This document shows, piece by piece, positions 1 through 5,642 of a stretch of 6,127 nt of DNA. The position numbers were made by a program, and so were the translations under genes. The number at the start of each line of letters is the position of its first letter. Position 1 is the stretch's first letter. Under the pieces are notes generated by a model that saw nothing but the letters and a program-made list of their open reading frames with translations, had not been told where the DNA came from and made no database searches. This stretch comes from Weeksellaceae bacterium (GTDB taxonomy: Bacteria; Bacteroidota; Bacteroidia; Flavobacteriales; Weeksellaceae), in contig JAQVKJ010000091.1 of NCBI GenBank assembly GCA_028694715.1, forward strand, positions 1 through 6,127. Direction: 5' to 3'.

Positions 1-203
1 GCATTTTTGACGATGGATTTACATTCTTTATCAGCATTGGCCGTCACAGAACAAGTGTTGATGACATACACATCAGAAGCTTGGTCAAATTCCACCCGTT
101 TGTATCCATTGGAAGTGAGATTTCGCGCAATGGTTGAAGTTTCGGCAAAATTGAGTTTGCACCCCAAGGTGTGAAAGGCAACTGTTTTTGGCGTTTTTGA
201 CAT
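1..203 (-). CDS. mtaB: tRNA (N6-threonylcarbamoyladenosine(37)-C2)-methylthiotransferase MtaB, N-terminal part (runs off the window)
   Basis: Sixty-seven N-terminal residues are visible; the rest lies left of the window. The protein is the start of a radical-SAM methylthiotransferase. It opens with TLGCKLN (residues 12-18, Cys15), the form of the UPF0004 N-terminal motif typical of MtaB; MiaB usually has TFGCQMN. NTCSVT follows (residues 49-54, Cys51), then ADKECKSIV (57-65). Cys15 and Cys51 match two of the three cysteines that bind the auxiliary 4Fe-4S cluster. The third auxiliary cysteine and the radical-SAM CxxxCxxC motif would be outside the window. MtaB converts t6A37 to ms2t6A37 in tRNAs reading ANN codons, in the cytoplasm. 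The ATG at 203 is the only reasonable start: an in-frame TAA lies four codons upstream and TLGC must sit near the N-terminus. A TAATTTTG promoter box ends only 4 nt before this ATG. Family assignment is firm; the choice of MtaB over MiaB/RimO rests on the TLGCKLN motif. Confidence 0.9.
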   Translation of the reverse strand, partial: MSKTPKTVAFHTLGCKLNFAETSTIARNLTSNGYKRVEFDQASDVYVINTCSVTANADKECKSIVKN

Positions 204-207
204 GGCG

Positions 208-241
208 CAAAATTAATGATTTTTAAAACAATGGTTTCAAA
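208..241 (-). promoter_or_regulatory. Candidate Bacteroidota promoter for mtaB
   Basis: On the minus strand, TAATTTTG (215 down to 208) matches the Bacteroidota -7 consensus TAnnTTTG exactly. A TTTG (241 down to 238) lies 22 nt upstream and fits the -33 element, at the long end of the usual 17-23 spacing. The box stops 4 nt before the mtaB ATG, so initiation would fall at or next to the start codon and give a leaderless or nearly leaderless mRNA. In AT-rich DNA a chance match is possible. Confidence 0.45.
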
Positions 242-332
242 GAAATTTATTCTTCCTCATTTGCTGTAGATATTTTTTCATGAATTTCCATCGGACTTCC
301 GTCATTAATTCTTATTTTTAGACAAAATCTCG

Positions 333-584
333 ATGATGAATTTCGATGAATTGATTCAGCGAATTGAACAAAAGACAGGATTGAAACTTCAAGAAGAAAA
401 CAGTGGAGGAAATCTTTGTTTTCGATACAACAATCAAAACTTGAGAAATGAATTCAAGGAAGTTTTTACAATTGAGGATTTGAATTTTTACATCCGATAT
501 TTCGATAGAAACGAAGTTCAACTTCCCATAGACAATATTGATTTTTGGAACAAGGTGGAGTTGGGTTGTGAAAAATCGGTATAA
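333..584 (+). CDS. Small protein of unknown function (83 aa)
   Basis: I do not recognise this family. The frame encodes 83 residues. It starts at a tandem ATGATG (333 or 336; either could be used) and ends with TAA at 582-584. The protein is soluble-looking, acidic, rich in Asn, Phe and Glu, and has no signal peptide or membrane segment. The N-terminus (FDELIQRIEQKTGLKL, residues 4-19) looks like an amphipathic helix. Alternating stretches around LCFRYNN and DLNFYIRYFD look like strands, so a small alpha/beta fold is plausible. A single gene flanked by mtaB (divergent) and rlmN (convergent, 5 bp between stops), it fills the gap tightly, which favours a real gene. A weak -7-like box, TATTTTTA (313-320), lies 12 nt upstream. 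The opposite strand carries a 67-codon open frame (318-521) that lacks recognisable features and is probably a shadow of this one. Confidence 0.6.
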   Translation: MMNFDELIQRIEQKTGLKLQEENSGGNLCFRYNNQNLRNEFKEVFTIEDLNFYIRYFDRNEVQLPIDNIDFWNKVELGCEKSV

Positions 585-596
585 TCTAATTAGATT
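583..596. repeat. 14-bp perfect palindrome spanning two convergent stop codons
   Basis: AATCTAATTAGATT reads identically on both strands. It overlaps the last two bases of the TAA of the 83-aa gene (582-584) and contains the whole TAA of rlmN (592-590). It is entirely A/T apart from one C and one G and has no loop or T-tract, so it is not a typical intrinsic terminator. It may simply result from two facing stop codons in AT-rich DNA, or it could act as a weak bidirectional 3'-end signal. Confidence 0.5.
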
Positions 597-1642
597 TCTT
601 CAAGGCTTTTGTTGGCCAGTTGACCGCAGGCTGCGTCAATGTCTTTTCCACGGCTTCTTCTGACTTTTACTACGATTCCGTTTTGTTGGATCGCATCAGT
701 ATATGCCTCAATTACAGCTGGGTGCGCCTGCTCAAATTCACTCTCTCCAATCGGATTGTATTCAATCAAATTGATTTTTGATGGAACTCTTTTGGCGTAT
801 CGCACAAGTGCGTCTATGTCCGTTTGACGGTCATTGATGTCTTTCCATACAAGGTATTCAAAGGTGATTTTACTTTTGGTTTTTTGGTACCAATATTGAA
901 GGCTCTCTAATAACTCTGTCAAAGGGAATTTTTCTGAAAAAGGCATGATTCGGTTTCTGATTTCTTCTCTTGCAGAATGAAGAGAGACCGCCAGTTTGAC
1001 CTTGAGTTCTTCGTCTGCCAACATTTTAATCATTTTTGGAATTCCAGAGGTGGAAACTGTGATTCTTTTGGGCGACATACCTAATCCTTGTGGAGATGTA
1101 ATCATCCGTATGGATTTGACCACTTCATTGTAATTCATCATTGGTTCGCCCATGCCCATGTAAACGATGTTGCTAAGCGGACGGTCAAAGAATTCACGGC
1201 TTTGTTTGTCAATTACCACCACCTGATCCACGATTTCTGCTGCGGTCAAATTTCGCATTCTTTTGAGTTTTGCAGTGGCACAGAATTCACAGTTCAGACT
1301 GCAGCCCACTTGACATGAAACACAGGCTGTGGTGCGATTTTCGGTAGGAATCAGAACGGATTCTACAATGTTTCCGTCAAAAAGCCGGACTGCATTTTTT
1401 ATGGTTTCATCATCGCTTTTTTGCATTGAGTTTACCTGAATGTTCTGGATGGAGAAGTTTTCTGAAAGTTTGCTTCTGAGCGTTTTCGACAGATTGGTCA
1501 TGTCATCAAAACTATGGGCATTTTTCTTCCAGAGCCATTCATAAATTTGTTTGGCTCTGAAAGATTTTTCACCCATTGAGTTCAGGATTGTTTCTAATTC
1601 TCCTAAGCTCAGTTTCCTGATGTCCTTTTTGTCTTGATTCAT
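590..1642 (-). CDS. rlmN: Dual-specificity 23S rRNA/tRNA adenine-C2 methyltransferase RlmN
   Basis: This 350-residue radical-SAM enzyme methylates C2 of A2503 in 23S rRNA and, in characterised homologues, A37 of some tRNAs. The first ~100 residues match the RlmN accessory N-terminal domain (AKQIYEWLWKK at 30-40). The 4Fe-4S motif CxxxCxxC is Cys114-Cys118-Cys121 in GCSLNCEFCATA. The two catalytic cysteines of the ping-pong mechanism are present: Cys107 (in TTACVSC), seven residues before the cluster as in E. coli Cys118, and Cys339 in DIDAACGQL, matching E. coli Cys355. The SAM-binding GMGEP motif is at 163-167 and TVSTSGIPKM at 195-204. DIDAACGQL and Cys107 separate RlmN/Cfr-type enzymes from other radical-SAM proteins, and housekeeping context argues for RlmN over Cfr. 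The length is normal. The ATG at 1642 lies 9 bp after the queA stop, so the gene is expected to be co-transcribed from the queA promoter. The 3' end converges on the 83-aa gene. Confidence 0.97.
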   Translation of the reverse strand: MNQDKKDIRKLSLGELETILNSMGEKSFRAKQIYEWLWKKNAHSFDDMTNLSKTLRSKLSENFSIQNIQVNSMQKSDDETIKNAVRLFDGNIVESVLIPTENRTTACVSCQVGCSLNCEFCATAKLKRMRNLTAAEIVDQVVVIDKQSREFFDRPLSNIVYMGMGEPMMNYNEVVKSIRMITSPQGLGMSPKRITVSTSGIPKMIKMLADEELKVKLAVSLHSAREEIRNRIMPFSEKFPLTELLESLQYWYQKTKSKITFEYLVWKDINDRQTDIDALVRYAKRVPSKINLIEYNPIGESEFEQAHPAVIEAYTDAIQQNGIVVKVRRSRGKDIDAACGQLANKSLEEI

Positions 1643-1651
1643 TTCAAAATA

Positions 1652-2707
1652 CTACAGAATCAGCATGGCGTCACCGTAAGAATAGAATTTGTATTTTTCT
1701 TTGATGGCTTCCTTATAGGCCTTCATCATAAAATTATGTCCTGCAAAGGCACTGACCATCATAATCAAAGTCGATTTAGGGGTGTGAAAATTGGTCACCA
1801 TACAATTTGCTATACTAAATTCAAAAGGCGGATGAATGAATTTGTTGGTCCATCCGTTGTAGGAGTTCAAATGTCCATCAGCCGATACCGAACTTTCAAT
1901 GGCTCTCATACAGGTTGTACCTACTGCACACACTTTTTTCTTTTCGTCTATGGCTCGGTTCACAACTTTTGCAGCCTCTTCGGGGATGATGACTTGCTCA
2001 GACTCCATTTTGTGTTTTGACAAATCCTCGACTTCCACCGGTGCAAAGGTACCCAAACCGACATGCAGTGTCAGTTCTGCAAAATTGACTCCTTTGATTT
2101 CGAGTCTTTTTAGTAAATGTTTTGAAAAATGAAGCCCAGCAGTCGGTGCGGCTACTGCGCCTTCGTGTTTTGCATAAATGGTTTGATAGCGTTCTGCATC
2201 CTCGGGTTCCACATCTCTTTTGATGTATTTGGGGAGGGGAGTTTCGCCCAGTTCTTTTAATTTTTTTCTAAATTCCTCATAACTTCCATCGAACAGAAAC
2301 CTGAGGGTTCTTCCTCTTGAAGTTGTGTTGTCCACAACTTCGGCAACCAGACTGTCATCGTCACCGAAGAAGAGTTTGTTTCCGATTCTGATTTTTCTGG
2401 CCGGGTCCACCAACACATCCCACAATCTTGTTTCGGCATCGAGTTCTCTCAACAGAAAAACTTCAATTTTCGCACCCGTCTTTTCTTTATTTCCCATCAG
2501 TCTTGCTGGAAAAACCTTGGTGTTATTAAGAATCATCACATCACCATCATCAAAATAATCAATCATATCTTTGAACAATTTGTGTTCAATGGTTTGTGTT
2601 TTTCTGTCAAGAACCATCAGTCGCGCTTCATCACGATGTTCTGATGGGTGTTCAGCCAAAAGCTCTTCCGGAAGCTTGAAATTAAAATCGGAGGTTTTCA
2701 TTTTCAT
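1652..2707 (-). CDS. queA: S-adenosylmethionine:tRNA ribosyltransferase-isomerase QueA
   Basis: QueA transfers and isomerises the ribosyl group of SAM onto 7-aminomethyl-7-deazaguanine at position 34 of tRNAs with GUN anticodons, giving epoxyqueuosine. The 351-residue protein covers the whole family. It starts [18 protein letters not shown] (4-21). The core signature runs PLPKYIKRD (158-166), [20 protein letters not shown] (174-193) and [12 protein letters not shown] (215-226). It is followed by [10 protein letters not shown] (263-272), NFHTPKSTL (306-314) and the C-terminal YSYGDAMLI (342-350). The frame stays open upstream to a TTG at 2743, but that codon and the following ones lie inside the promoter (-33 TTG, -7 TATATTTG at 2723-2730), so translation must start downstream. 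ATG 2707 is chosen; the next in-frame ATG at 2701 (MKTSDF) is equally compatible with the family and would remove two residues. QueA is the promoter-proximal gene of an operon with rlmN; both products modify RNAs that act in decoding or at the ribosomal peptidyl transferase centre. The stop is TAG. Confidence 0.97.
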   Translation of the reverse strand: MKMKTSDFNFKLPEELLAEHPSEHRDEARLMVLDRKTQTIEHKLFKDMIDYFDDGDVMILNNTKVFPARLMGNKEKTGAKIEVFLLRELDAETRLWDVLVDPARKIRIGNKLFFGDDDSLVAEVVDNTTSRGRTLRFLFDGSYEEFRKKLKELGETPLPKYIKRDVEPEDAERYQTIYAKHEGAVAAPTAGLHFSKHLLKRLEIKGVNFAELTLHVGLGTFAPVEVEDLSKHKMESEQVIIPEEAAKVVNRAIDEKKKVCAVGTTCMRAIESSVSADGHLNSYNGWTNKFIHPPFEFSIANCMVTNFHTPKSTLIMMVSAFAGHNFMMKAYKEAIKEKYKFYSYGDAMLIL

Positions 2708-2722
2708 ATTAAAAAATTTTGG

Positions 2723-2755
2723 CAAATATACGACTCCGCACAAGGGCTTGTCAAG
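2723..2755 (-). promoter_or_regulatory. Bacteroidota-type promoter of the queA-rlmN operon
   Basis: On the minus strand CTTG (2755 down to 2752) is followed after 21 nt by TATATTTG (2730 down to 2723), an exact match to TAnnTTTG at a normal distance from the -33 element. The expected transcription start is about 5-7 nt further on, giving a leader of roughly 10 nt before ATG 2707 (16 nt before ATG 2701). This site also rules out the in-frame TTG at 2743 as the translation start. Confidence 0.7.
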
Positions 2756-2825
2756 TATTTGAATGAAATAGATTGATTTCTACTGTTAAATCAACTTATG
2801 CTGTACAAATTAATGACAAAATGAT

Positions 2826-2833
2826 TAATTTTG
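2826..2833 (+). promoter_or_regulatory. Candidate -7 box upstream of the thioredoxin-fold lipoprotein gene
   Basis: TAATTTTG matches the Bacteroidota TAnnTTTG -7 consensus and lies 22 nt before ATG 2856. No clean TTG or TTTG sits at 17-23 nt upstream (the nearest is CTG at 2801-2803), so the match is only half complete. Together with the queA promoter it makes 2708-2855 a divergent promoter region. Confidence 0.45.
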
Positions 2834-2855
2834 TAGGTTTTGAAAAACAAATGAC

Positions 2856-3425
2856 ATGAAATTGAAATACACATTGATCTTTATGACGCTTCTTTTGATA
2901 ATGGGTTGTGAGAAGCAGGAAGAAGTTGTTGTAGGAGGGATAACCGAAAGATCACCAGAAGAACAGATTCAAGCCAATATTCAACTTGCGCCTGAATTTG
3001 CTTTTCATTCAATAGACGGAAAACAAGTTGCACTGAACGAACTCAGAGGGAAAATCGTTTATGTGGATATTTGGGCGACTTGGTGTCGTCCGTGCATCAT
3101 GCAGATTCCGGCCTTGAAAGAAGTGGAGGAAATGTACAAAGACGAAGACATACAGTTTGTGAGCATTTCGGTAGATAAGGAAAAAGACATCCAGAAGTGG
3201 AGAAATATGGTGAGAGAAAAACAATTGGGCGGATTACAGCTTTATGCCGGCAGCGATATGAAATTTCATAATGAATACAAAATCAGCACAATACCCCGAT
3301 TTCTACTGATTGGCAAAGAGGGAGAGCTCATCAGCAGCGATGCACCCAGACCCCTGAATCACAGAACGAATGGAGTGAATGAAGAATTGTTGGAGGTTTT
3401 TGACCAGCTTATCAAAGAGCAATAA
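2856..3425 (+). CDS. TlpA/ResA-like thioredoxin-fold lipoprotein
   Basis: This 189-residue protein is an exported thiol-disulfide oxidoreductase. The N-terminus is a lipoprotein signal peptide: Lys2 and Lys4, a hydrophobic run (residues 5-16) and the lipobox IMGC with Cys18 as the lipidated residue. A linker follows, then a TlpA/AhpC-TSA-type thioredoxin domain (about 42-187). APEFAFHSIDGKQVALNELR (45-64) is the typical entry strand-loop, and the active site is WATWCRPC (73-80; Cys77 and Cys80). The cis-proline loop is STIPRFLLI (144-152, Pro147), and GKEGEL (153-158) is the usual hairpin. Relatives reduce periplasmic disulfides, for example in cytochrome c maturation; the actual substrate here cannot be told. 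Cys18 is followed by EKQEE, an acidic stretch that could resemble a Bacteroidota lipoprotein-export signal. The ATG at 2856 is used because an overlapping ATG at 2851 hits a stop after two codons. The stop codon is 3 bp before the DUF493 gene, so the two form an operon. Confidence 0.93.
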   Translation: MKLKYTLIFMTLLLIMGCEKQEEVVVGGITERSPEEQIQANIQLAPEFAFHSIDGKQVALNELRGKIVYVDIWATWCRPCIMQIPALKEVEEMYKDEDIQFVSISVDKEKDIQKWRNMVREKQLGGLQLYAGSDMKFHNEYKISTIPRFLLIGKEGELISSDAPRPLNHRTNGVNEELLEVFDQLIKEQ

Positions 3426-3428
3426 TTT

Positions 3429-3716
3429 ATGGAGCATCAGGAACAAGATGAATTTTATAGAAAATTCAAAGATAGGTTAGACGAGACCACCGAATTTCCA
3501 TCCAAATTTATTTATAAATTCATTATCCCCACTTCCCACAAAGCAATAGCTGAAGTCCACAGAATTTTTGATGGTGCAAATCCACAATTTCAAATCAAAG
3601 AATCAAAAACAGGCAAATATACTTCGGTCACTGCGATTGTTTTTGTGATTGACTCAGAACAGGTGATTCATTATTATCGTGAAGCATCGAGCATTCCCGA
3701 CATCATTATGCTTTAA
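3429..3716 (+). CDS. DUF493 (YbeD-like) family protein
   Basis: This 95-residue cytoplasmic protein has no signal peptide. It matches the DUF493/YbeD pattern: an N-terminal acidic helix (FYRKFKDRLDE, 9-19), FPSKFIYKFIIPTS (23-36, the 'P..f..K.iv' strand), a central helix (AIAEVHRIFDG, 39-49), SKTGKYTSVTAIVFV (59-73) and the C-terminal helix-strand QVIHYYREASSIPDIIML (78-95). Family members adopt a small ferredoxin-like fold resembling regulatory ACT-type domains; their biochemical role is not established. The length is normal for the family. The start ATG is 3 bp after the stop of the TlpA-like gene, implying a bicistronic mRNA. A functional link with that lipoprotein is not evident, because one protein acts outside the inner membrane and the other is cytoplasmic. 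The assignment rests on motif pattern only. Confidence 0.85.
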   Translation: MEHQEQDEFYRKFKDRLDETTEFPSKFIYKFIIPTSHKAIAEVHRIFDGANPQFQIKESKTGKYTSVTAIVFVIDSEQVIHYYREASSIPDIIML

Positions 3717-3744
3717 TTATCAGGTGGAATAATTCTTCGGTGTA

Positions 3745-3775
3745 TTAGGATTACGCTTTCAAAATTTTATATTTG
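3745..3775 (+). promoter_or_regulatory. Bacteroidota-type promoter of prfC
   Basis: TTAG (3745-3748, one mismatch to TTTG) is followed after exactly 19 nt by TATATTTG (3768-3775), a full TAnnTTTG match. It lies 16 nt before ATG 3792, predicting a leader of about 10 nt. An in-frame TTG at 3786 would then fall at or just after the transcription start, which supports ATG 3792. It also means prfC need not depend on read-through from the DUF493 gene, whose stop is 75 bp upstream of that ATG. Confidence 0.65.
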
Positions 3776-3791
3776 CAACCCAAATTTGCAT

Positions 3792-5378
3792 ATGTCATTT
3801 GAAAAAGAGATAGGACGCAGAAAGACTTTTGGAATCATTGCGCATCCGGATGCCGGTAAAACCACGCTCACCGAAAAGTTGCTGTTGTTTGGTGGTGCCA
3901 TTCAGGAGGCGGGTGCTGTCAAAAGCAATAAAATCAAAAAAGCAGCAACTTCAGATTTTATGGAAATCGAGCGGCAGAGAGGAATTTCTGTAGCTACTTC
4001 GGTTTTGGCTTTTGAATACGAAGGAAATAAAATCAACATACTCGACACGCCCGGGCACAAGGATTTTGCCGAAGACACTTTTCGTACACTGACCGCAGTA
4101 GATTCGGTCATTGTGGTGGTGGATGTGGCAAAAGGAGTAGAGGAACAAACAGAAAAGCTGGTGGAAGTTTGCCGTATGAGAAATATTCCGATGTTGGTAT
4201 TTGTCAATAAAATGGATCGAGAAGGGAGGGACGCTTTTGATTTGTTGGATGAAATAGAACTGAAACTCGGACTCAGAGTCACGCCGATGAGCTGGCCGAT
4301 TGGAATAGGTGCTACATTCAAAGGCATTTATGACCTTCGTCAAAAAAGCCTCAGAATTTATGCTGCTGAAAACAAACAAAAAATCTCTGAAGCGGTTTTG
4401 TTTGATAATTTGGACGACTCCAAACTCGAGGAAGTCATCGGAAATGAGTTTGCAGAAAATCTGAGAGAAGAAATTCATTTGATTAGCGAGGTTTATCCAG
4501 ATTTTTCAAAAGAAGACTACATGAAAGGAGACATACAGCCGGTTTTTTTTGGTTCGGCTTTGAACAACTTTGGTGTGAAAGAATTGTTGGACACTTTTGT
4601 AGTAATTGCACCTGAACCTCAACCCAAAGAGTCCAATATCAGAATGGTTTTGCCGAACGAAGAAAAATTCAGTGGTTTTGTTTTTAAAATCCATGCCAAT
4701 ATGGATCCCAAACACAGAGACAGAATTGCTTTTGTAAAAGTGGTTTCGGGTAAATTCGAAAGAAATAAAAATTATCTGCATGTCAGGGCTGACAAAAAAA
4801 TGAAATTCAGTAGTCCGAATGCTTTCTTTGCAGACAAAAAAGAAGTGGTGGAAGAAAGCTTTGCTGGTGACATTGTAGGCTTGCACGATACCGGTAATTT
4901 TCGGATCGGCGATACACTCACCGAGGGAGAAAAAATGTTTTTCAAGGGCATTCCGTCATTTTCTCCAGAATTCTTCCGATACATCAATAATGCTGACCCG
5001 ATGAAAACCAAACAGTTGGAAAAGGGGATTGCCCAATTGATGGACGAAGGAGTGGCTCAATTGTTTACATTGGAATACAATAACCGAAAAATCATAGGGA
5101 CGGTGGGTGCGCTACAGTACGAGGTCATTCAGTATCGTTTGGAACATGAATATGGTGCCAAAGTTACTTACGAAAATTTCCCTGCTTACAAAGCCTGCTG
5201 GGTGGAGGCCGTGGATGAGAAATCAGAGGAATTCAAAGAATTCAAAAGAATCAAACAAAAATACTTGGCCAGAGACAAATACAATCAAATGGTTTTTCTG
5301 GCCGATTCATCATTTACCATTCAGATGAGTCGTGAGAAATTCCCTTCGGTAAAACTACATTTTGTGAGTGAATTCTAA
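3792..5378 (+). CDS. prfC: Peptide chain release factor 3 (RF3), translational GTPase
   Basis: RF3 is the cytoplasmic GTPase that removes RF1/RF2 from the ribosome after peptide release. The 528-residue length matches the family (529 in E. coli). The G domain shows G1 AHPDAGKTT (17-25), the G2/switch I region ERQRGISV (60-67), G3 DTPGH (85-89) and G4 NKMD (139-142). AHPDAGKTT and the ERQRGISV sequence are RF3-type; EF-G and BipA differ around these motifs. An EF-Tu-like domain II follows (about residues 295-380, including FSGFVFKIHANMDPKHRDR). The C-terminal domain III carries the GALQYEVIQYRLEHEYGAKV block and ends MSREKFPSVKLHFVSEF. The frame extends upstream to a TTG (3786), but the MSFEKEIGRRKTFGII start matches the family, and ATG 3792 sits at the expected distance from the promoter. 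All key GTPase motifs are intact. No function-related partner is adjacent; the gene is probably monocistronic or weakly linked to the upstream pair. Confidence 0.98.
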   Translation: MSFEKEIGRRKTFGIIAHPDAGKTTLTEKLLLFGGAIQEAGAVKSNKIKKAATSDFMEIERQRGISVATSVLAFEYEGNKINILDTPGHKDFAEDTFRTLTAVDSVIVVVDVAKGVEEQTEKLVEVCRMRNIPMLVFVNKMDREGRDAFDLLDEIELKLGLRVTPMSWPIGIGATFKGIYDLRQKSLRIYAAENKQKISEAVLFDNLDDSKLEEVIGNEFAENLREEIHLISEVYPDFSKEDYMKGDIQPVFFGSALNNFGVKELLDTFVVIAPEPQPKESNIRMVLPNEEKFSGFVFKIHANMDPKHRDRIAFVKVVSGKFERNKNYLHVRADKKMKFSSPNAFFADKKEVVEESFAGDIVGLHDTGNFRIGDTLTEGEKMFFKGIPSFSPEFFRYINNADPMKTKQLEKGIAQLMDEGVAQLFTLEYNNRKIIGTVGALQYEVIQYRLEHEYGAKVTYENFPAYKACWVEAVDEKSEEFKEFKRIKQKYLARDKYNQMVFLADSSFTIQMSREKFPSVKLHFVSEF

Positions 5379-5485
5379 TCCAGAAAATCACTGAGTAGAT
5401 TTCCTCTTTTGGAGTCAAGGAAATTTTCACAAATAATGAAGAAAACCAAAAGACAGTAGAAAAAAATGAAAATAAGTTTTTGCAT
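5375..5485 (-). CDS. Doubtful small hydrophobic ORF (36 aa) convergent with prfC
   Basis: An ATG at 5485 opens 36 codons ending in TAG (5377-5375), overlapping the last 4 bases of prfC. The predicted peptide begins MQK and continues with 16 hydrophobic residues rich in Phe, Ile and Leu, then CENFLDSKRGNLLSDFLD. It looks like a single membrane segment, or a signal peptide ending in Cys, with a short polar tail. I do not recognise it. Caution is needed: the hydrophobic stretch is the complement of an A-rich run and could arise by chance. No clear promoter precedes it. The frame stays open upstream of the ATG for 12 codons to a TAG (5524-5522), beyond which another 28 open codons follow. Confidence 0.2.
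   Translation of the reverse strand: MQKLIFIFFYCLLVFFIICENFLDSKRGNLLSDFLD
5397..5426 (+). terminator. Candidate weak terminator hairpin downstream of prfC
   Basis: AGATTTCC (5397-5404) can pair with GGAAATTT (5419-5426), including one G-U pair. Inside it TTG (5409-5411) pairs with CAA (5416-5418) around a GAGT loop, leaving TCTT as a bulge. It begins 18 nt after the prfC stop codon. Only four T residues (5424-5427) follow or overlap the stem, so this is a weak intrinsic terminator at best. Confidence 0.3.
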
Positions 5486-5537
5486 GTTGAGTGGTTTTAC
5501 AGTAAAGACAATAAATCGGTGCTAAGGTTGCGTCTGA

Positions 5538-5573
5538 ACCGAAGTCTTTCGGTAAATCTTTTTCAAAGATTTA
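5538..5573. repeat. Two abutting inverted repeats in the prfC-AraC spacer
   Basis: ACCGAA (5538-5543), loop GTCT, TTCGGT (5548-5553) forms a 6-bp stem. Directly adjoining it, AAATCTTT (5554-5561), loop TTC, AAAGATTT (5565-5572) forms a perfect 8-bp stem, extendable by T5553-A5573 if the first hairpin frays. A further TCGGT at 5516-5520 could compete for ACCGA (5538-5542). The structure lies about 70 bp beyond the 3' end of the AraC-family gene and 160 bp beyond prfC. Possible meanings are a bidirectional terminator region, a structured RNA or an intergenic repeat unit; the sequence alone does not decide. Confidence 0.5.
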
Positions 5574-5642
5574 AATGCTTTTAATACAGTTGTCGGACAA
5601 TCAGCAAATTAAGCGTCAGACTCATTGAAGACAAAAAATCAA

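Larger units (their letters stand above)
5379..5642. other. 264-bp intergenic spacer between prfC and the AraC-family gene
   Basis: The two flanking genes converge here, so no promoter is needed for either. The spacer contains a hairpin close to the prfC stop (5397-5426), a doubtful minus-strand small ORF (5375-5485), two abutting inverted repeats (5538-5573) and a third short one, TTGTC-G-GACAA, at 5590-5600. I see no tRNA, transposase remnant or domain-like translation in any frame. The density of inverted repeats is higher than in the other spacers of this window. Confidence 0.6.

Noticed and set aside
280..321. 13-codon upstream ORF before the 83-aa gene
   Set aside because: It is short and without a leader-peptide signature (no run of identical regulatory codons) and no attenuator hairpin follows it.
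318..521. 67-codon minus-strand frame opposite the 83-aa gene
   Set aside because: No recognisable domain, promoter or family resemblance; the plus-strand frame has the more protein-like composition and a better fit to its neighbours. Some doubt remains because neither protein is known to me.
1634..2020. 128-codon open frame on the plus strand opposite queA
   Set aside because: It lies wholly antisense to a well-supported queA and shows no recognisable motif; it is a shadow of the real frame.
2708..2743. Upstream TTG start for queA at 2743
   Set aside because: The added residues do not match QueA, and the segment contains the -7 promoter box and lies upstream of the predicted transcription start.
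3715..3734. Inverted repeat AATTAT / ATAATT after the DUF493 gene, considered as a terminator
   Set aside because: The stem is only six A/T pairs with an 8-nt loop and no following T-tract, so it would be very unstable.
3786..3791. Upstream TTG start for prfC
   Set aside because: ATG 3792 gives the family-typical MSFEKEIGRR start and is 16 nt from the promoter box; the TTG would lie at or just after the expected transcription start.
3902..4478. Two long minus-strand open frames (141 and 175 codons) opposite prfC
   Set aside because: They overlap each other in different frames and are antisense to the conserved GTPase domain of RF3. The translations look like low-complexity complements of coding DNA.
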